NCBI GenBank assembly: GCA_965220895.1
Contig: OZ244850.1
Coordinates: 1,364,001 to 1,428,000 of the forward strand
DNA length: 64,000 nt
Direction: 5' to 3'
Source of the DNA: WTFY01 sp965220895
GTDB lineage: Bacteria > Pseudomonadota > Gammaproteobacteria > UBA4575
Positions 53,956 to 63,208 of the stretch are shown here, piece after piece. Both the position numbers and the translations under genes were made by a program. The notes beneath the pieces were generated by a model. The model saw nothing but the letters and a program-made list of their open reading frames with translations, searched no databases and had not been told where the DNA came from. Position 1 is the first letter of the stretch, and the number at the start of each line of letters is the position of its first letter.

Positions 53956-55116
53956 ATGCCACAAAACAAAAAACAGCACTATGTGCCCCGTTTCTATCTG
54001 AAGAGATTTTCGTCCGACGGGACCAGCATCAATATCTGGCATATCCAGCTTGAAAAGAATATTTGCTCTGAAAAGCTTAGGAACCAGTGTTACGAAAACT
54101 ATTTCTATGGCAAGCAGCCTGACATAGAGAAAGCACTTGGCCACGTTGAAAGTGAGATGTCAAAAATTCTGGATCAGGTAATAACACGCAAAGCTTTGCC
54201 TCCATACGGCTCCCAAGAACACTTCATTATTATGTTGTATGTACTAATGCAGCTTGGACGAACAAAGCACTCTGCCAGCGCTGCAGACGAAATGTATGAC
54301 AAGTTTGAAAAGCATTTGCACCATGAACAGGCACAATCTATGGGAAAAGATATAGATCAATTCAAAATCGGCATTCAAGATTCCGTATTGCTTCCTCTTG
54401 GGATTGCTACACAGATGTACCCACTACTTCTGGACCTCAGCTGCAAGTTGTTGGTTAACAGAACCGGTACCGAGTTCGTTACTTCGGACAATCCGGTCGT
54501 GCTGTACAACCAGCTGTTTTCCTTCGGGGACAGAAGGAAAGGAAGCTATTGTGGTATGTCTCAAAAGGGGTTACAAATTTTTTTCCCAATTGGACCAGAT
54601 GCAGTCCTTGTCTTTTTCGATGCTGACGTGTATTCGGTCGGAAACCGACGTTCCGTAATTGTAGATGTCGATCTTGATAGTGATATCTATGAAATCAATA
54701 CTCTTCAGATGTGCTCTGCTTTAAATTGCGTGTATTTTCATGATCAAGAATTAGATGTTAATGCATTACATCGAAAAGCATCCAGATTTCGCAAGAAGGA
54801 GAAGGTAAACCTCAGATGTTTCCCGCAAGTTGAAGATGAACATGGAAGCGAGGAATTAATCGCTCTCTCACGTGAAGATATCAGAACGAACCTTGATCTT
54901 TCATTTTTCAGACTTAGGAAAAGCGCGAAAAAATGGAAAAAAGCTTTTCAGAAAATGAAGCAGCAGCCGGTCGAAGTGCTACGCAATAAGAACTTGTTCA
55001 ATGACTTTGAAGAATTCACGAACAAGGTAGAAAACAATGAGTTTCAACCTAGTGAATTTTTCGAGTTCATGGAATCCAAGTACAACAAAAAAATCTCTAG
55101 TCCTCAAGTGTACTAG
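53956..55116 (+). CDS. DUF4238 domain protein
   Basis: A 386-residue protein starting KKQHYVPRFYLKRFSSDGTS, the family hallmark, with LVNRTGTEFVTSDNPVVLYNQ in the middle. The C-terminal third is rich in lysine, phenylalanine and glutamate. Biochemical function is unknown; family members are frequent in defence islands. It is clearly AT-richer than the AbiE-like genes before it, suggesting a separate origin. It stands alone, about 125 bp after the toxin gene. Confidence 0.75.
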   Translation: MPQNKKQHYVPRFYLKRFSSDGTSINIWHIQLEKNICSEKLRNQCYENYFYGKQPDIEKALGHVESEMSKILDQVITRKALPPYGSQEHFIIMLYVLMQLGRTKHSASAADEMYDKFEKHLHHEQAQSMGKDIDQFKIGIQDSVLLPLGIATQMYPLLLDLSCKLLVNRTGTEFVTSDNPVVLYNQLFSFGDRRKGSYCGMSQKGLQIFFPIGPDAVLVFFDADVYSVGNRRSVIVDVDLDSDIYEINTLQMCSALNCVYFHDQELDVNALHRKASRFRKKEKVNLRCFPQVEDEHGSEELIALSREDIRTNLDLSFFRLRKSAKKWKKAFQKMKQQPVEVLRNKNLFNDFEEFTNKVENNEFQPSEFFEFMESKYNKKISSPQVY

Positions 55117-55345
55117 TCGTCATGGCTCTGTCATCTTATATTTTTTGGCATTTCTAGATATGAACAATTTTTATCTGCAATTCTGATGAATGACAGCAGG
55201 TGACAGGAATATTTGCGATTAATTATACAGCTCACACACCTAGTGTTTCCGAAGTCTGAGAAGTAATAAGAATTACTGTCACTCTGTTCTACCCGGTCAA
55301 GAGTTCAAGCACTTTCCGATGCTGTTGCTTGCGTTGTATTCATTT

Positions 55346-56005
55346 TCAAGTTGCGGTCTGAGAGAGGTACGAACGAATTTCTTCGATTGTTGAACGCAGG
55401 GTACCCATAGTTTCTTCTGGCATGTGCATGAACGGCCATGGGTCATCTAGAATCAAACAAATAATATTCAGGATATCTTCAATGATGTCCTCAATATATT
55501 TCAATTCTATACTCCAACCTTTAGGTCTGAAATGAGAGAATTCATTACGTAGATTGTGTAATCGCCTGAATGCAATTTTTTGCCCTTCAGTAATCTCAAG
55601 AATTTCTCCGCATGCGCTTTCAATTCGCTTGGATGAGCAACTTAACCTACTGAATAGTTTGTCGGCGCTAGCAACAAACTCCTGAGGAGGTCGATCTTTC
55701 TTGTTTTTAATATGCATAATCGGAGTACCGAATTCGTCGATGCCCTTTTGTACATATTGAATTTCACCGCGCCGGTCTCTCTCATCCCATTCAACTTGTT
55801 TCTCGGCACTCTTTTTCTCTAGCGCACCCAATAGGGCGGTACCGGACAAATGGCAAACCATTGCACCCTGCAAGGCACTATGGAGCGATAGGACAACCCA
55901 CTTCCATGCACGGTCAGATTGTTGGGTTTGCTTCAAGCTCAGTGAGCAATGTTCCAGAGATGCTAATACATCATGACATTCATCTATTTCCACATACTCT
56001 GCCAT
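55346..56005 (-). CDS. HEPN-type protein with an Rx4H motif
   Basis: A 219-residue, mostly helical protein with Arg153-Asn-Glu-Phe-Ser-His158 in NLRNEFSHFRPKGW, the Rx4-6H signature of HEPN ribonucleases. The N-terminal helix ACWKW-like segment (DRAWKWVVLSLHSALQGAMV) recalls HEPN proteins that dimerise through it. HEPN proteins often act as toxins or abortive-infection RNases. It is on the minus strand with no obvious antitoxin partner next to it. Confidence 0.6.
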   Translation of the reverse strand: MAEYVEIDECHDVLASLEHCSLSLKQTQQSDRAWKWVVLSLHSALQGAMVCHLSGTALLGALEKKSAEKQVEWDERDRRGEIQYVQKGIDEFGTPIMHIKNKKDRPPQEFVASADKLFSRLSCSSKRIESACGEILEITEGQKIAFRRLHNLRNEFSHFRPKGWSIELKYIEDIIEDILNIICLILDDPWPFMHMPEETMGTLRSTIEEIRSYLSQTAT

Positions 56006-56106
56006 ACTTAAATGTTTTCCTATAAAAGCAATTGAGAAGACTGGACTCTACCGAATTCACGGGTTTGCAATGTTACCCTAAGATACAAAGTGGGAGATTG
56101 GTGATT

Positions 56107-56202
56107 ATGTGCGAATACGAAACCATTATTTACTGGAGCAACGAGGACGAGACGTTGATTGCTGAAGCACCGGAATTGCAAAATGATAGGATTTTTCAAT
56201 GA
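56107..56202 (+). pseudogene. Truncated HicB antitoxin N-terminus (31 codons)
   Basis: An ATG at 56107 opens a 31-codon frame reading CEYETIIYWSNEDETLIAEA then PELQNDRIFQ. The first 24 residues match the first strand and turn of HicB antitoxins (usual pattern YEVIIYWSEEDQ...PELPGC), then the match stops and a TGA follows. GGGAGA lies upstream at a workable distance. The TGA overlaps the ATG of the next gene (ATGA), so the stub is now a translated leader for it. No HicA toxin sequence is visible nearby. Confidence 0.65.
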
Positions 56203-57182
56203 ATAAGAACTCAAGGTGTGCAATCTGGGGCACCCCTGCCATCGAGATAAATGTCAACCTAGATGGGCGATTTGTTGATTCCTCGCGTGCAGGTGGTAAG
56301 TACTTTATTTCTGGGGCAGCAGAGGCTGCCTTGGGGAAACGTGATGATAAAACCAAGGCTCGCCTTACGACCTGGTTGGTCGAGCAGCGTCGACTTGGGA
56401 ATCCATGTCCGGAAATCAATTTGGACATAATCGGAAAGGCAGAAAAATGGAAAGACAAAAGGATTTCTGACCGCGCGGACAGTATCCTCAGGTATCTGGC
56501 GCACAGATCGGAAATACTGGGTGCACAGGTGTACTATCGTGCCTTTGGCGGCGTTTATGAAGCTGCCCAATTGAATGACTTCGAAAATACCTATTTCGAG
56601 CTTCTTGCCTGTTCCGAGTGTACAGGCGAACAAGACTTTGTTTTTCTTCTCAGCTATCTAAAACAAAATGGGGCGATTGAGATCACTGGCGTCAATAATC
56701 CTGAGAAAGCATGTATTTTGACAGTGGGAGGCTATGCAAGATTGGCGGAACTGGAGACAACCAATGCTATCTCTTCAAGGGCTTTCGTTGCCCTGTGGTT
56801 TGATGACTCCATGCAGAAAGCTTGGGAGTGTGGATTTGAGCCAGCGATCCGTGCTGCAGGGTATGAACCAGTACGGATTGACCAGCACGAACATGTAAAC
56901 AAGATTGATGATGAGATCATTGCCGAAATACGCAGAGCCCGATTTGTTGTCGCTGATTTCACACACGGTGATGAAGGTGTACGAGGCAGTGTTTATTATG
57001 AGGCCGGGTTTGCGTATGGTCTCAATGTCACGGTAATCTTTACATGCCACCAGGATTCATTCGACACAATTCATTTTGATACCCGTCAATACAACCATAT
57101 CGTTTGGACTGAACCTGAGGAGCTACGAGAGAATTTGACAAATCGTATAGCTTCTGTAATTGGAGATGGGCCAATTAAATAA
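56199..57182 (+). CDS. Nucleoside-deoxyribosyltransferase-like (SLOG/TIR-related) protein
   Basis: A 327-residue protein. The C-terminal domain at about 195-325 has the fold signature of nucleoside 2-deoxyribosyltransferases: AFVALWFDDSMQKAWECGFE, EIRRARFVVADFT, and RGSVYYEAGFAYGLNVTVIF with the catalytic-type Glu268. This domain also serves as an NAD- or nucleotide-consuming effector in anti-phage systems. The N-terminal part (CAIWGTPAIEIN, SSRAGGKYFISG) plus a winged-helix-like region (FLLSYLKQNGAIEIT) is uncharacterised. It overlaps the HicB stub by 4 bp. Confidence 0.7.
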   Translation: MNKNSRCAIWGTPAIEINVNLDGRFVDSSRAGGKYFISGAAEAALGKRDDKTKARLTTWLVEQRRLGNPCPEINLDIIGKAEKWKDKRISDRADSILRYLAHRSEILGAQVYYRAFGGVYEAAQLNDFENTYFELLACSECTGEQDFVFLLSYLKQNGAIEITGVNNPEKACILTVGGYARLAELETTNAISSRAFVALWFDDSMQKAWECGFEPAIRAAGYEPVRIDQHEHVNKIDDEIIAEIRRARFVVADFTHGDEGVRGSVYYEAGFAYGLNVTVIFTCHQDSFDTIHFDTRQYNHIVWTEPEELRENLTNRIASVIGDGPIK

Positions 57183-57273
57183 TCAGGCCTATCATCGCTT
57201 TGGGAAATACTGAATGTCTGCTTCAGTGATGGCCACGTTTTGAAATTCACCTTAGCCATCTTATACGCTGAAA

Positions 57274-57870
57274 ATGAAACAAACTGTCGGTATTCTTGCT
57301 TACGGATCGCTGATCAACGAACCTGATTGGGAGATAGAGGAAGTTCAGGTCCAGAAAATCAAAGGCGTCATGACGCCTTTTCACGTTGAATTCGCACGCT
57401 CAAGCTCTACGCGTGGCGGAGCACCGACACTTGTGCCGTATGTTGAGGGTGGGCATGTACGTGCGCAGGTATTTGTTGTCAATACGTCTGTCACCGAAGC
57501 AACCCACCGACTCTACCGGCGTGAAACCGATAAAGTCGGAAGCGATCGACCTTACAAGCACAGCAACAATCCTGGGCCAGACAAAGTTATTGTCGAGCAA
57601 CTTGAGAATCAATTCGGGCTTGACGTTGTACTCTACACTTGCCTCGGTGCCACGATTGATGAGCCGACCCCAGAAATACTTGCACAGTATGCTATCGATA
57701 GTGTGACCGAGGCCAAGCCTGGTAAGGATGGCATCAGCTACCTGAAGAATGCTATGGACGCTGGTATAGAAACGCCACTGACAGCAGGGTATGCCGAGGA
57801 GATCCTACGACAGACAGGCACACTCAATCTTGCAGACGCACTCGAAAAAGTGAAGGCGATGAAATCATGA
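57274..57870 (+). CDS. Gamma-glutamylcyclotransferase-fold (GGCT-like) protein
   Basis: A 198-residue protein opening with VGILAYGSLINEP, the strand and loop that bind the substrate carboxylate in GGCT/AIG2-like proteins, with a possible catalytic Glu84 in YRRETDKVG. GGCT proteins make 5-oxoproline from gamma-glutamyl compounds, but the family is broad. It overlaps the following HEPN-like gene by 4 bp (ATGA), so the two form a unit. I do not know this pairing as a named system. Confidence 0.65.
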   Translation: MKQTVGILAYGSLINEPDWEIEEVQVQKIKGVMTPFHVEFARSSSTRGGAPTLVPYVEGGHVRAQVFVVNTSVTEATHRLYRRETDKVGSDRPYKHSNNPGPDKVIVEQLENQFGLDVVLYTCLGATIDEPTPEILAQYAIDSVTEAKPGKDGISYLKNAMDAGIETPLTAGYAEEILRQTGTLNLADALEKVKAMKS

Positions 57871-58514
57871 GTTCCGAGAATAAGGAAGAGAAAGAGGAGA
57901 AGTTTGCCTCAGTTTTTGCCAAACCAAAGAGCTTTATTCCGTTGAAGTTCCGTTGGCCTAAGAAAGGCGATCGCTTGCTTGGCGCAGTGGGTGACTTGCC
58001 ACAAGGGGTCACATTCGCCGAACGCGTGTTTGAACGGGATGTTTTAATTTGGGATGGATACTTTAATGCTGGTACAGCGCTTGTCGACCAGTGTGAGCGT
58101 GGAGATAACCTAGATCGACACACACTCGTTTATCCGATTCTGTTTTGTTACCGGCATGGTCTTGAGCTGGCCATGAAATGCATCATTAGTCGATATGACC
58201 AGTTTGCTGAAATTCCTAAGCACCATGACCTATGGATGCTATGGGGAGTCTGTAAGACTGTTATCCTGGAACAAGGATCAGATGGCCAGAACGAAGCGGT
58301 GCAGGCGGTCGAGCATATCGTTAAGGAATTCCATAATCTTGATCAGGGGTCATTTTCTTTTCGCTACTCGACCGATAAAAAGGGGATGGTTATACCTTTG
58401 CCCGATGTCCCGGTTGACCTCACCAAAATTAAAGATGTGATGACAGGTGTAGTCCATTTCTTTGACGGAGTGGATGCGCAACTTGATTATAATCGAGACT
58501 TCTCTTCGCCTTAG
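57867..58514 (+). CDS. HEPN-like helical protein of unknown function
   Basis: A 215-residue protein translationally coupled to the GGCT-like gene. Residues 92-106 read ILFCYRHGLELAMKC, the YRHxxELxxK helix seen in a group of HEPN-like proteins, followed by KHHDLWMLW at 118-126; no strict Rx4-6H catalytic motif is present. The first 20 residues are highly charged and probably disordered. No other domain seen. Confidence 0.6.
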   Translation: MSSENKEEKEEKFASVFAKPKSFIPLKFRWPKKGDRLLGAVGDLPQGVTFAERVFERDVLIWDGYFNAGTALVDQCERGDNLDRHTLVYPILFCYRHGLELAMKCIISRYDQFAEIPKHHDLWMLWGVCKTVILEQGSDGQNEAVQAVEHIVKEFHNLDQGSFSFRYSTDKKGMVIPLPDVPVDLTKIKDVMTGVVHFFDGVDAQLDYNRDFSSP

Positions 58515-58879
58515 TCCAGTTGGGCAACAGTTCTATTGTGTGGCATCAATCCTGTGTGCAAGTGGGAGCATCTGGCAGTTTCCCTAGTGATCGGTGTTGT
58601 TTAAGTAATAGTGAATTCCGGTTTTCTTGGCTCATATTCCAGCCACAGTCAGTAGTAAGAAAATCAGAAAACCCATGCATGCAATTGCAGCACTTATGAT
58701 CCAGCAGGACCGTTATCTGAAAATCCAGTTGGGCAAAGTCGATACCCAACTTTCCCATAGCCATTAGTATGTGATGAGCGCGCAGATAGGCATAGTGTGG
58801 GAGCCTCGACCTGGTTTCTATGACAAGACCAGTATATTCCACAATCTATTTTAAGTGGTTTAGGTAAGGGTTAAGGGAA
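58515..58879. other. Intergenic stretch before the STAND nuclease gene
   Basis: In these 365 bases I see no recognised gene. A 98-codon minus-strand frame (58546-58842) has unusual composition and no family resemblance, so I do not call it. The end carries GGTAAGGGTTAAGGGAA, a good ribosome-binding region for the gene at 58880. The promoter must lie here, but no clear -35/-10 pair was found. Confidence 0.45.
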
Positions 58880-61800
58880 ATGGTATCAGGCGGAATTTCT
58901 GACAAGCTGGGCAACGAGTATGAGCGTAAGTGGACGGTGCGCATGTTTCTCGGTGTCATTGCAGGCGAAGCAGCTTCAATACGATATGAGGGCACACCAC
59001 AAGAGTTTCGTGGTTTTGAATTTGCTCTCTGCAGATTAGGTCATATGGAATGGCATCAGGTTAAGTGTAATGCTTCGGGGAGTAATTGGACCCTAAACGC
59101 GCTTGGAAGAGAAGGGGTACTGGATGCCTTCAAGAGGCGCCTTTCGACCGATCTTACTGCCAAGTGTATTTTTGTCTCTCAGGATCCGGCCAGACAATTA
59201 CGGGGACTTAGTAACGAGGCCAGACAAGCGAACGATGTGCATGAATTTTTGGATGCAGTTTCTAAGGAAAATGAAAGGATATTTTGCGATTTAGCGAAAA
59301 TATGGAATGCTGATAAAAAGGATACATTTAGATGGCTATGCCGTTGTGAATTTCGGACTGAGTCCGAGCAGTCAATAGATGAAGCAATTACCTGGCATGG
59401 TGCTCATCTGCTGAAGGGAGATTCAGACCTCTATGCATCCCTGTCAGATTATCTGGTCAATAATCTGAATGTATTAATCACAACAGAAGCTGCACGGGTA
59501 TGGATTCGTAAAAAAAGTACCTTTGCATTTCGCCCTGCAGCTCTTGATCCAACGCATCGCGAGGACATTGGTGCTGCAAACCGGAGATACCTGAATAGCT
59601 ACATACCCTTTGGCATCGCAGGTCAACCAATTATACGGCCAGAAGTTAGCAAGGTTTTCGAGTATTTGCAGGACGCCAGCGGGCCACCTCTGATCTTTCT
59701 GACAGGAGAGGCAGGGAGTGGCAAATCCGGTGTAATTCGAGGAGTTATGACTGAACTGGAGAGTCATGCTATCCCCTGTCTTGCTTTCAGGATTGATCGT
59801 TACCTTTCCTGCAAATCAAGTAAAGAAGTGGGTAATGCTGTTTTGAGCAGATACGAGAGCCCTGTGAGTGTCCTTGCAAATCTAGCTGGAAACAATGCTG
59901 CCATCTTGATCATCGATCAGATCGATGCAGTCAGTGAAGTCTCAGGCCGAACTGGTGCTATTAAAGACATATTGTTTGATCTGGTAGAGGAATCCCAAGT
60001 ATATGCTGACGTCAGATGTATTCTGGTTTGTCGAACTTTTGACTTGGAAAATGATCATCGATATCGAGATTTTGAACAACAGGATGAAGCGATACGGATG
60101 CAGGTGCCGCGTTTGTCATGGGAACGGGATGTTGTGCCAGTTCTCAGGCATGGCGGGATTGCAGCAGAGAGCTTTACAGACAGTCAGCAGGAACTTCTGA
60201 GTCTTCCCATCAATCTTTCCATCTTTCTTGAAATTGGCAGCACAGATTTCAGTTTCACAACCAGGACTGAACTGTTCCAAGAACTGGTCAAGAAAAAGGC
60301 CCGTGACCTATTGCAGAATCATAATATCGGATGGAGTGTTCAAGCCCCTTTGGCTTTCATGGCCAAACGGATGAGTGACAACCAAGAGCTGAGCGTACCT
60401 GATCACATCTTAGGTAATTTCGACGGCGCGAAAGACTTGCTGGCGTCGGAGGGCTTGATTGTCGTCGAGCAAGAACGCTTATCATTCTTTCACGAAAGCT
60501 TTTTCGATTTTGTGTTTGCTCAGAACTTTGCTCAGTCCGGTACAGACATTGTCAATTTCCTCACCTCAACTGAACAGCACCTTTTTCGGCGTACTCAGGC
60601 TCGTCAGATCTTGACCTTGATGCGAGACACGGAAACGTCTCGTTATCTGGAGGCTTTAAAAATCGTCTTGACAGATCCCGGAATAAGATCACATATCAAG
60701 CATGCAATTGCACAGTGGTTGGCAACTCTGGATAACCCTATGCAGGACGAGCTGGAAATCATTCGCCTTCTTGACGACGGTGGGAAGGAGTTTCCAATCC
60801 TGATGCGCAGGGCACTTTTTACATCGGAACTCTGGTTCGATCTTTTGAACAACAGTGGTGAGCTTTCCGACATACTCAGGACAGCTGCAGAGCCAAGAAA
60901 GCGTTACTTGCTTGGATGGCTAAGTCGCATCATCAACAAGCGGCCAGAACCCATTGCTGCACTCATAAGGGATTGGGTGGATCTCGATCCTACACACAGC
61001 GAGCAGGTCCTTGAGTGGTTTTGCTCCATGCGCCGGATTCCTGAAGACAAGGCGCTGATCGCTTTGTTGTCTGATGTCACATGCTCCACTTCCGTTGACT
61101 TCTCTATCGGAAACAGGTGGAGACGTTTGGTTGAATTTTCGACAGATCTTTGTGGGTTTGAGCCTCGGGTATCCTCGGGAATCCTGCAAAGACTTTTCGA
61201 GCAGTGGTTCAAGCATAATTTTAGCAAACACCCGTTCAACCACGAGGGGATCAAAGAGATTGATGTGCATGATCTGGTGAAATTGGCAGAAAAAGCGCCT
61301 GGTGTATTTCTGGACGGGATGATTCCTGCCTTGAATGAATCTGTCCAAATTTCCCGAAGTAAAAATTCTCCAGGCTACTCTACATCAATCTACGTCCTTT
61401 ATGAGTCGAGGTCCAAGAGAGGCCCCAATGCATTATTTTCTCTGTATCGTAATGCTCTACGAAAGCTTGTAGAAACATCACCATCGGATGCGGAATCCTG
61501 CCTGGATCGACTTGATCCGGCGTCTCATGCGGTTTTGCTGCATTTGCACCTTGAAGCAATAAGTGCAAATCCAAACGTTTTAGGATATCGCCTTTCTGCT
61601 TTGCTTGATGAACCAAATCTTTTTTCAGCGGGCCTTGATGGCGCCGAGTGGAAGTCTTTTGCGGATGCAGCACGGGCTGTCATTGAGGCTCAGTGTCTAC
61701 CAGTCCAGGATATCGAGAGCAGGGTGTTTCAATATCGTCCGGAGCACGATTGGGCTGAAAAAAATTCTCATGGAATTGATGATAAGAAGGGCCATGAGTC

Positions 61801-63208
61801 ACGGTGCCATGCCTTAAATACCCTGGCACGTTCCGGACATGTCGAGTGGTGTGTGTTGAAGACAATCGGACACAGCGTGCTGTCCTCGAAGGGCAAGGAC
61901 CGCTTGATGGAACTGGAAAGAAAGTTTTCTGCCGAAAATGTTCCAGTCCCTCGCAGTCATGAGGCTCATTTTGTTGGTTCGCCAATTCCATCTGATGCAA
62001 CTTCCAGGATGACGGATACACAGTGGCTTTCTGCAATCGGGAGATATAGTTCTGAAGATGTTGGACTGAGGACTGGAGCAGAAGCAGTTGGTGGAGCGCT
62101 GGAGTTGGCCCGCGAACTGGAGCGTTGTACAAAGTCTGATCCGAACCGTTTCGCAGATTTTTTTCTTGAGCTGCCTGAAAGTGTTAATCCTGTTTATGGT
62201 AGGCACGTGCTTCAAGGATTGGCTAATGCAGATCACCTAGACAAGGAAATGATCATTGCAGCACTTCAGACAGCGCATGCACACCAAGGTCGGCCGTTCG
62301 GATGGCAGATTGCAAACTTCGTCAAGTTTCATCCAGATTGTTTGCAGAATGACGATATCTTTGACATGTTACTTTGGTACGCTGAGTATGGGGAGGCACG
62401 TGAAGTACTACAACCTGACCTTCCTCAACAGTGGAACGAGATTTTCTCTATCCATGATCTTGGTCATGCAAATTATTCACTTGTCACTAATGGAGTCAAC
62501 TCAGTTCGTGGGCTTGCATGGGAGGCATTGTTGCAGTTCGACGAGAGCAACCCAAGGCACGTTGCTCGGGTCTGGGGTCTTCTCGAACAACAAGCTGCTG
62601 CTGAACCTCTTGCATTCGTGCGGGTAATGATGGTTTACCCTCTTACGTCACTGTACCATCTCGACGTAACCCGGTTCGGCGAATGTCTGCGTCTTCTTAC
62701 CAAGCCTGTTACTAGCAAGCAGGACGAAATCTTTGCACTATCACCACTCTCAACAAATGTTGGCATTCGTCTTTTCCCCTATATTGAGCGTGACTTGCCT
62801 GGACTCGCTGTAGAGTTAATGGGGAGACTAATCAACTCGCCGGATAGAAATCAACAGCACATTGGGGTTTCCTGGGCACTTGCAGAAAGATTGCGGCACG
62901 GCAATTCAGTGGAGATGTTTCCAGATATCCATAAACAATCACATTTTTACTCCAAGCTGTGGGCAGAAGTTCTTTGTGAATTTGCTGCAGAGACTGAGTT
63001 TCGCAACATAGCAATTCCAGAGCTTGAAAACCTCTTTTTTCATGAGAACACTCAGGTCAAGAAAGCGGCCGCAGGTGTATTCTTTGGCATGTCAGGCGAG
63101 GAATTCCAGTACTTTTTAGGTCTGGCACAGGTATTCATACGGTCGCCTGCATTTGAGGATGGTTCCCTTGAAGTTCTTATTCGTGCTCTAAAAAAAAGCA
63201 TCATGTGA
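58880..63208 (+). CDS. STAND NTPase with N-terminal Cap4/DUF4297-like nuclease domain (Avs-like)
   Basis: A 1442-residue protein. Residues 1-170 resemble the dsDNA nuclease domain of Cap4/DUF4297: KLGNEYERKWTVRMFLG, RGFEFALCRLG, then MEWHQVK with Gln60-x-Lys62, and WTLNALGREGVLDAF. A STAND P-loop NTPase follows: Walker A GEAGSGKSG at 276-284 and Walker B AAILIIDQIDAV at about 340-351, with CRTFDLEND as a sensor-like site. After about 600 residues the rest is helical-repeat sequence. Avs anti-phage proteins share this order: nuclease, STAND switch, then a repeat sensor that recognises phage proteins. A conserved-looking 74-residue tail lies out of frame after an A8 run at 63190-63197. Confidence 0.75.
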   Translation: MVSGGISDKLGNEYERKWTVRMFLGVIAGEAASIRYEGTPQEFRGFEFALCRLGHMEWHQVKCNASGSNWTLNALGREGVLDAFKRRLSTDLTAKCIFVSQDPARQLRGLSNEARQANDVHEFLDAVSKENERIFCDLAKIWNADKKDTFRWLCRCEFRTESEQSIDEAITWHGAHLLKGDSDLYASLSDYLVNNLNVLITTEAARVWIRKKSTFAFRPAALDPTHREDIGAANRRYLNSYIPFGIAGQPIIRPEVSKVFEYLQDASGPPLIFLTGEAGSGKSGVIRGVMTELESHAIPCLAFRIDRYLSCKSSKEVGNAVLSRYESPVSVLANLAGNNAAILIIDQIDAVSEVSGRTGAIKDILFDLVEESQVYADVRCILVCRTFDLENDHRYRDFEQQDEAIRMQVPRLSWERDVVPVLRHGGIAAESFTDSQQELLSLPINLSIFLEIGSTDFSFTTRTELFQELVKKKARDLLQNHNIGWSVQAPLAFMAKRMSDNQELSVPDHILGNFDGAKDLLASEGLIVVEQERLSFFHESFFDFVFAQNFAQSGTDIVNFLTSTEQHLFRRTQARQILTLMRDTETSRYLEALKIVLTDPGIRSHIKHAIAQWLATLDNPMQDELEIIRLLDDGGKEFPILMRRALFTSELWFDLLNNSGELSDILRTAAEPRKRYLLGWLSRIINKRPEPIAALIRDWVDLDPTHSEQVLEWFCSMRRIPEDKALIALLSDVTCSTSVDFSIGNRWRRLVEFSTDLCGFEPRVSSGILQRLFEQWFKHNFSKHPFNHEGIKEIDVHDLVKLAEKAPGVFLDGMIPALNESVQISRSKNSPGYSTSIYVLYESRSKRGPNALFSLYRNALRKLVETSPSDAESCLDRLDPASHAVLLHLHLEAISANPNVLGYRLSALLDEPNLFSAGLDGAEWKSFADAARAVIEAQCLPVQDIESRVFQYRPEHDWAEKNSHGIDDKKGHESRCHALNTLARSGHVEWCVLKTIGHSVLSSKGKDRLMELERKFSAENVPVPRSHEAHFVGSPIPSDATSRMTDTQWLSAIGRYSSEDVGLRTGAEAVGGALELARELERCTKSDPNRFADFFLELPESVNPVYGRHVLQGLANADHLDKEMIIAALQTAHAHQGRPFGWQIANFVKFHPDCLQNDDIFDMLLWYAEYGEAREVLQPDLPQQWNEIFSIHDLGHANYSLVTNGVNSVRGLAWEALLQFDESNPRHVARVWGLLEQQAAAEPLAFVRVMMVYPLTSLYHLDVTRFGECLRLLTKPVTSKQDEIFALSPLSTNVGIRLFPYIERDLPGLAVELMGRLINSPDRNQQHIGVSWALAERLRHGNSVEMFPDIHKQSHFYSKLWAEVLCEFAAETEFRNIAIPELENLFFHENTQVKKAAAGVFFGMSGEEFQYFLGLAQVFIRSPAFEDGSLEVLIRALKKSIM

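Noticed and set aside
58546..58842. 98-codon minus-strand frame before the STAND gene
   Set aside because: No ribosome-binding site, no family resemblance, and an odd Cys/His-rich composition; could be real but not supported.
63190..63208. Programmed -1 ribosomal frameshifting at the A8 tract
   Set aside because: The tail lies in the +1 frame relative to the upstream gene, so a -1 slip would not reach it; a one-base homopolymer change explains it better.
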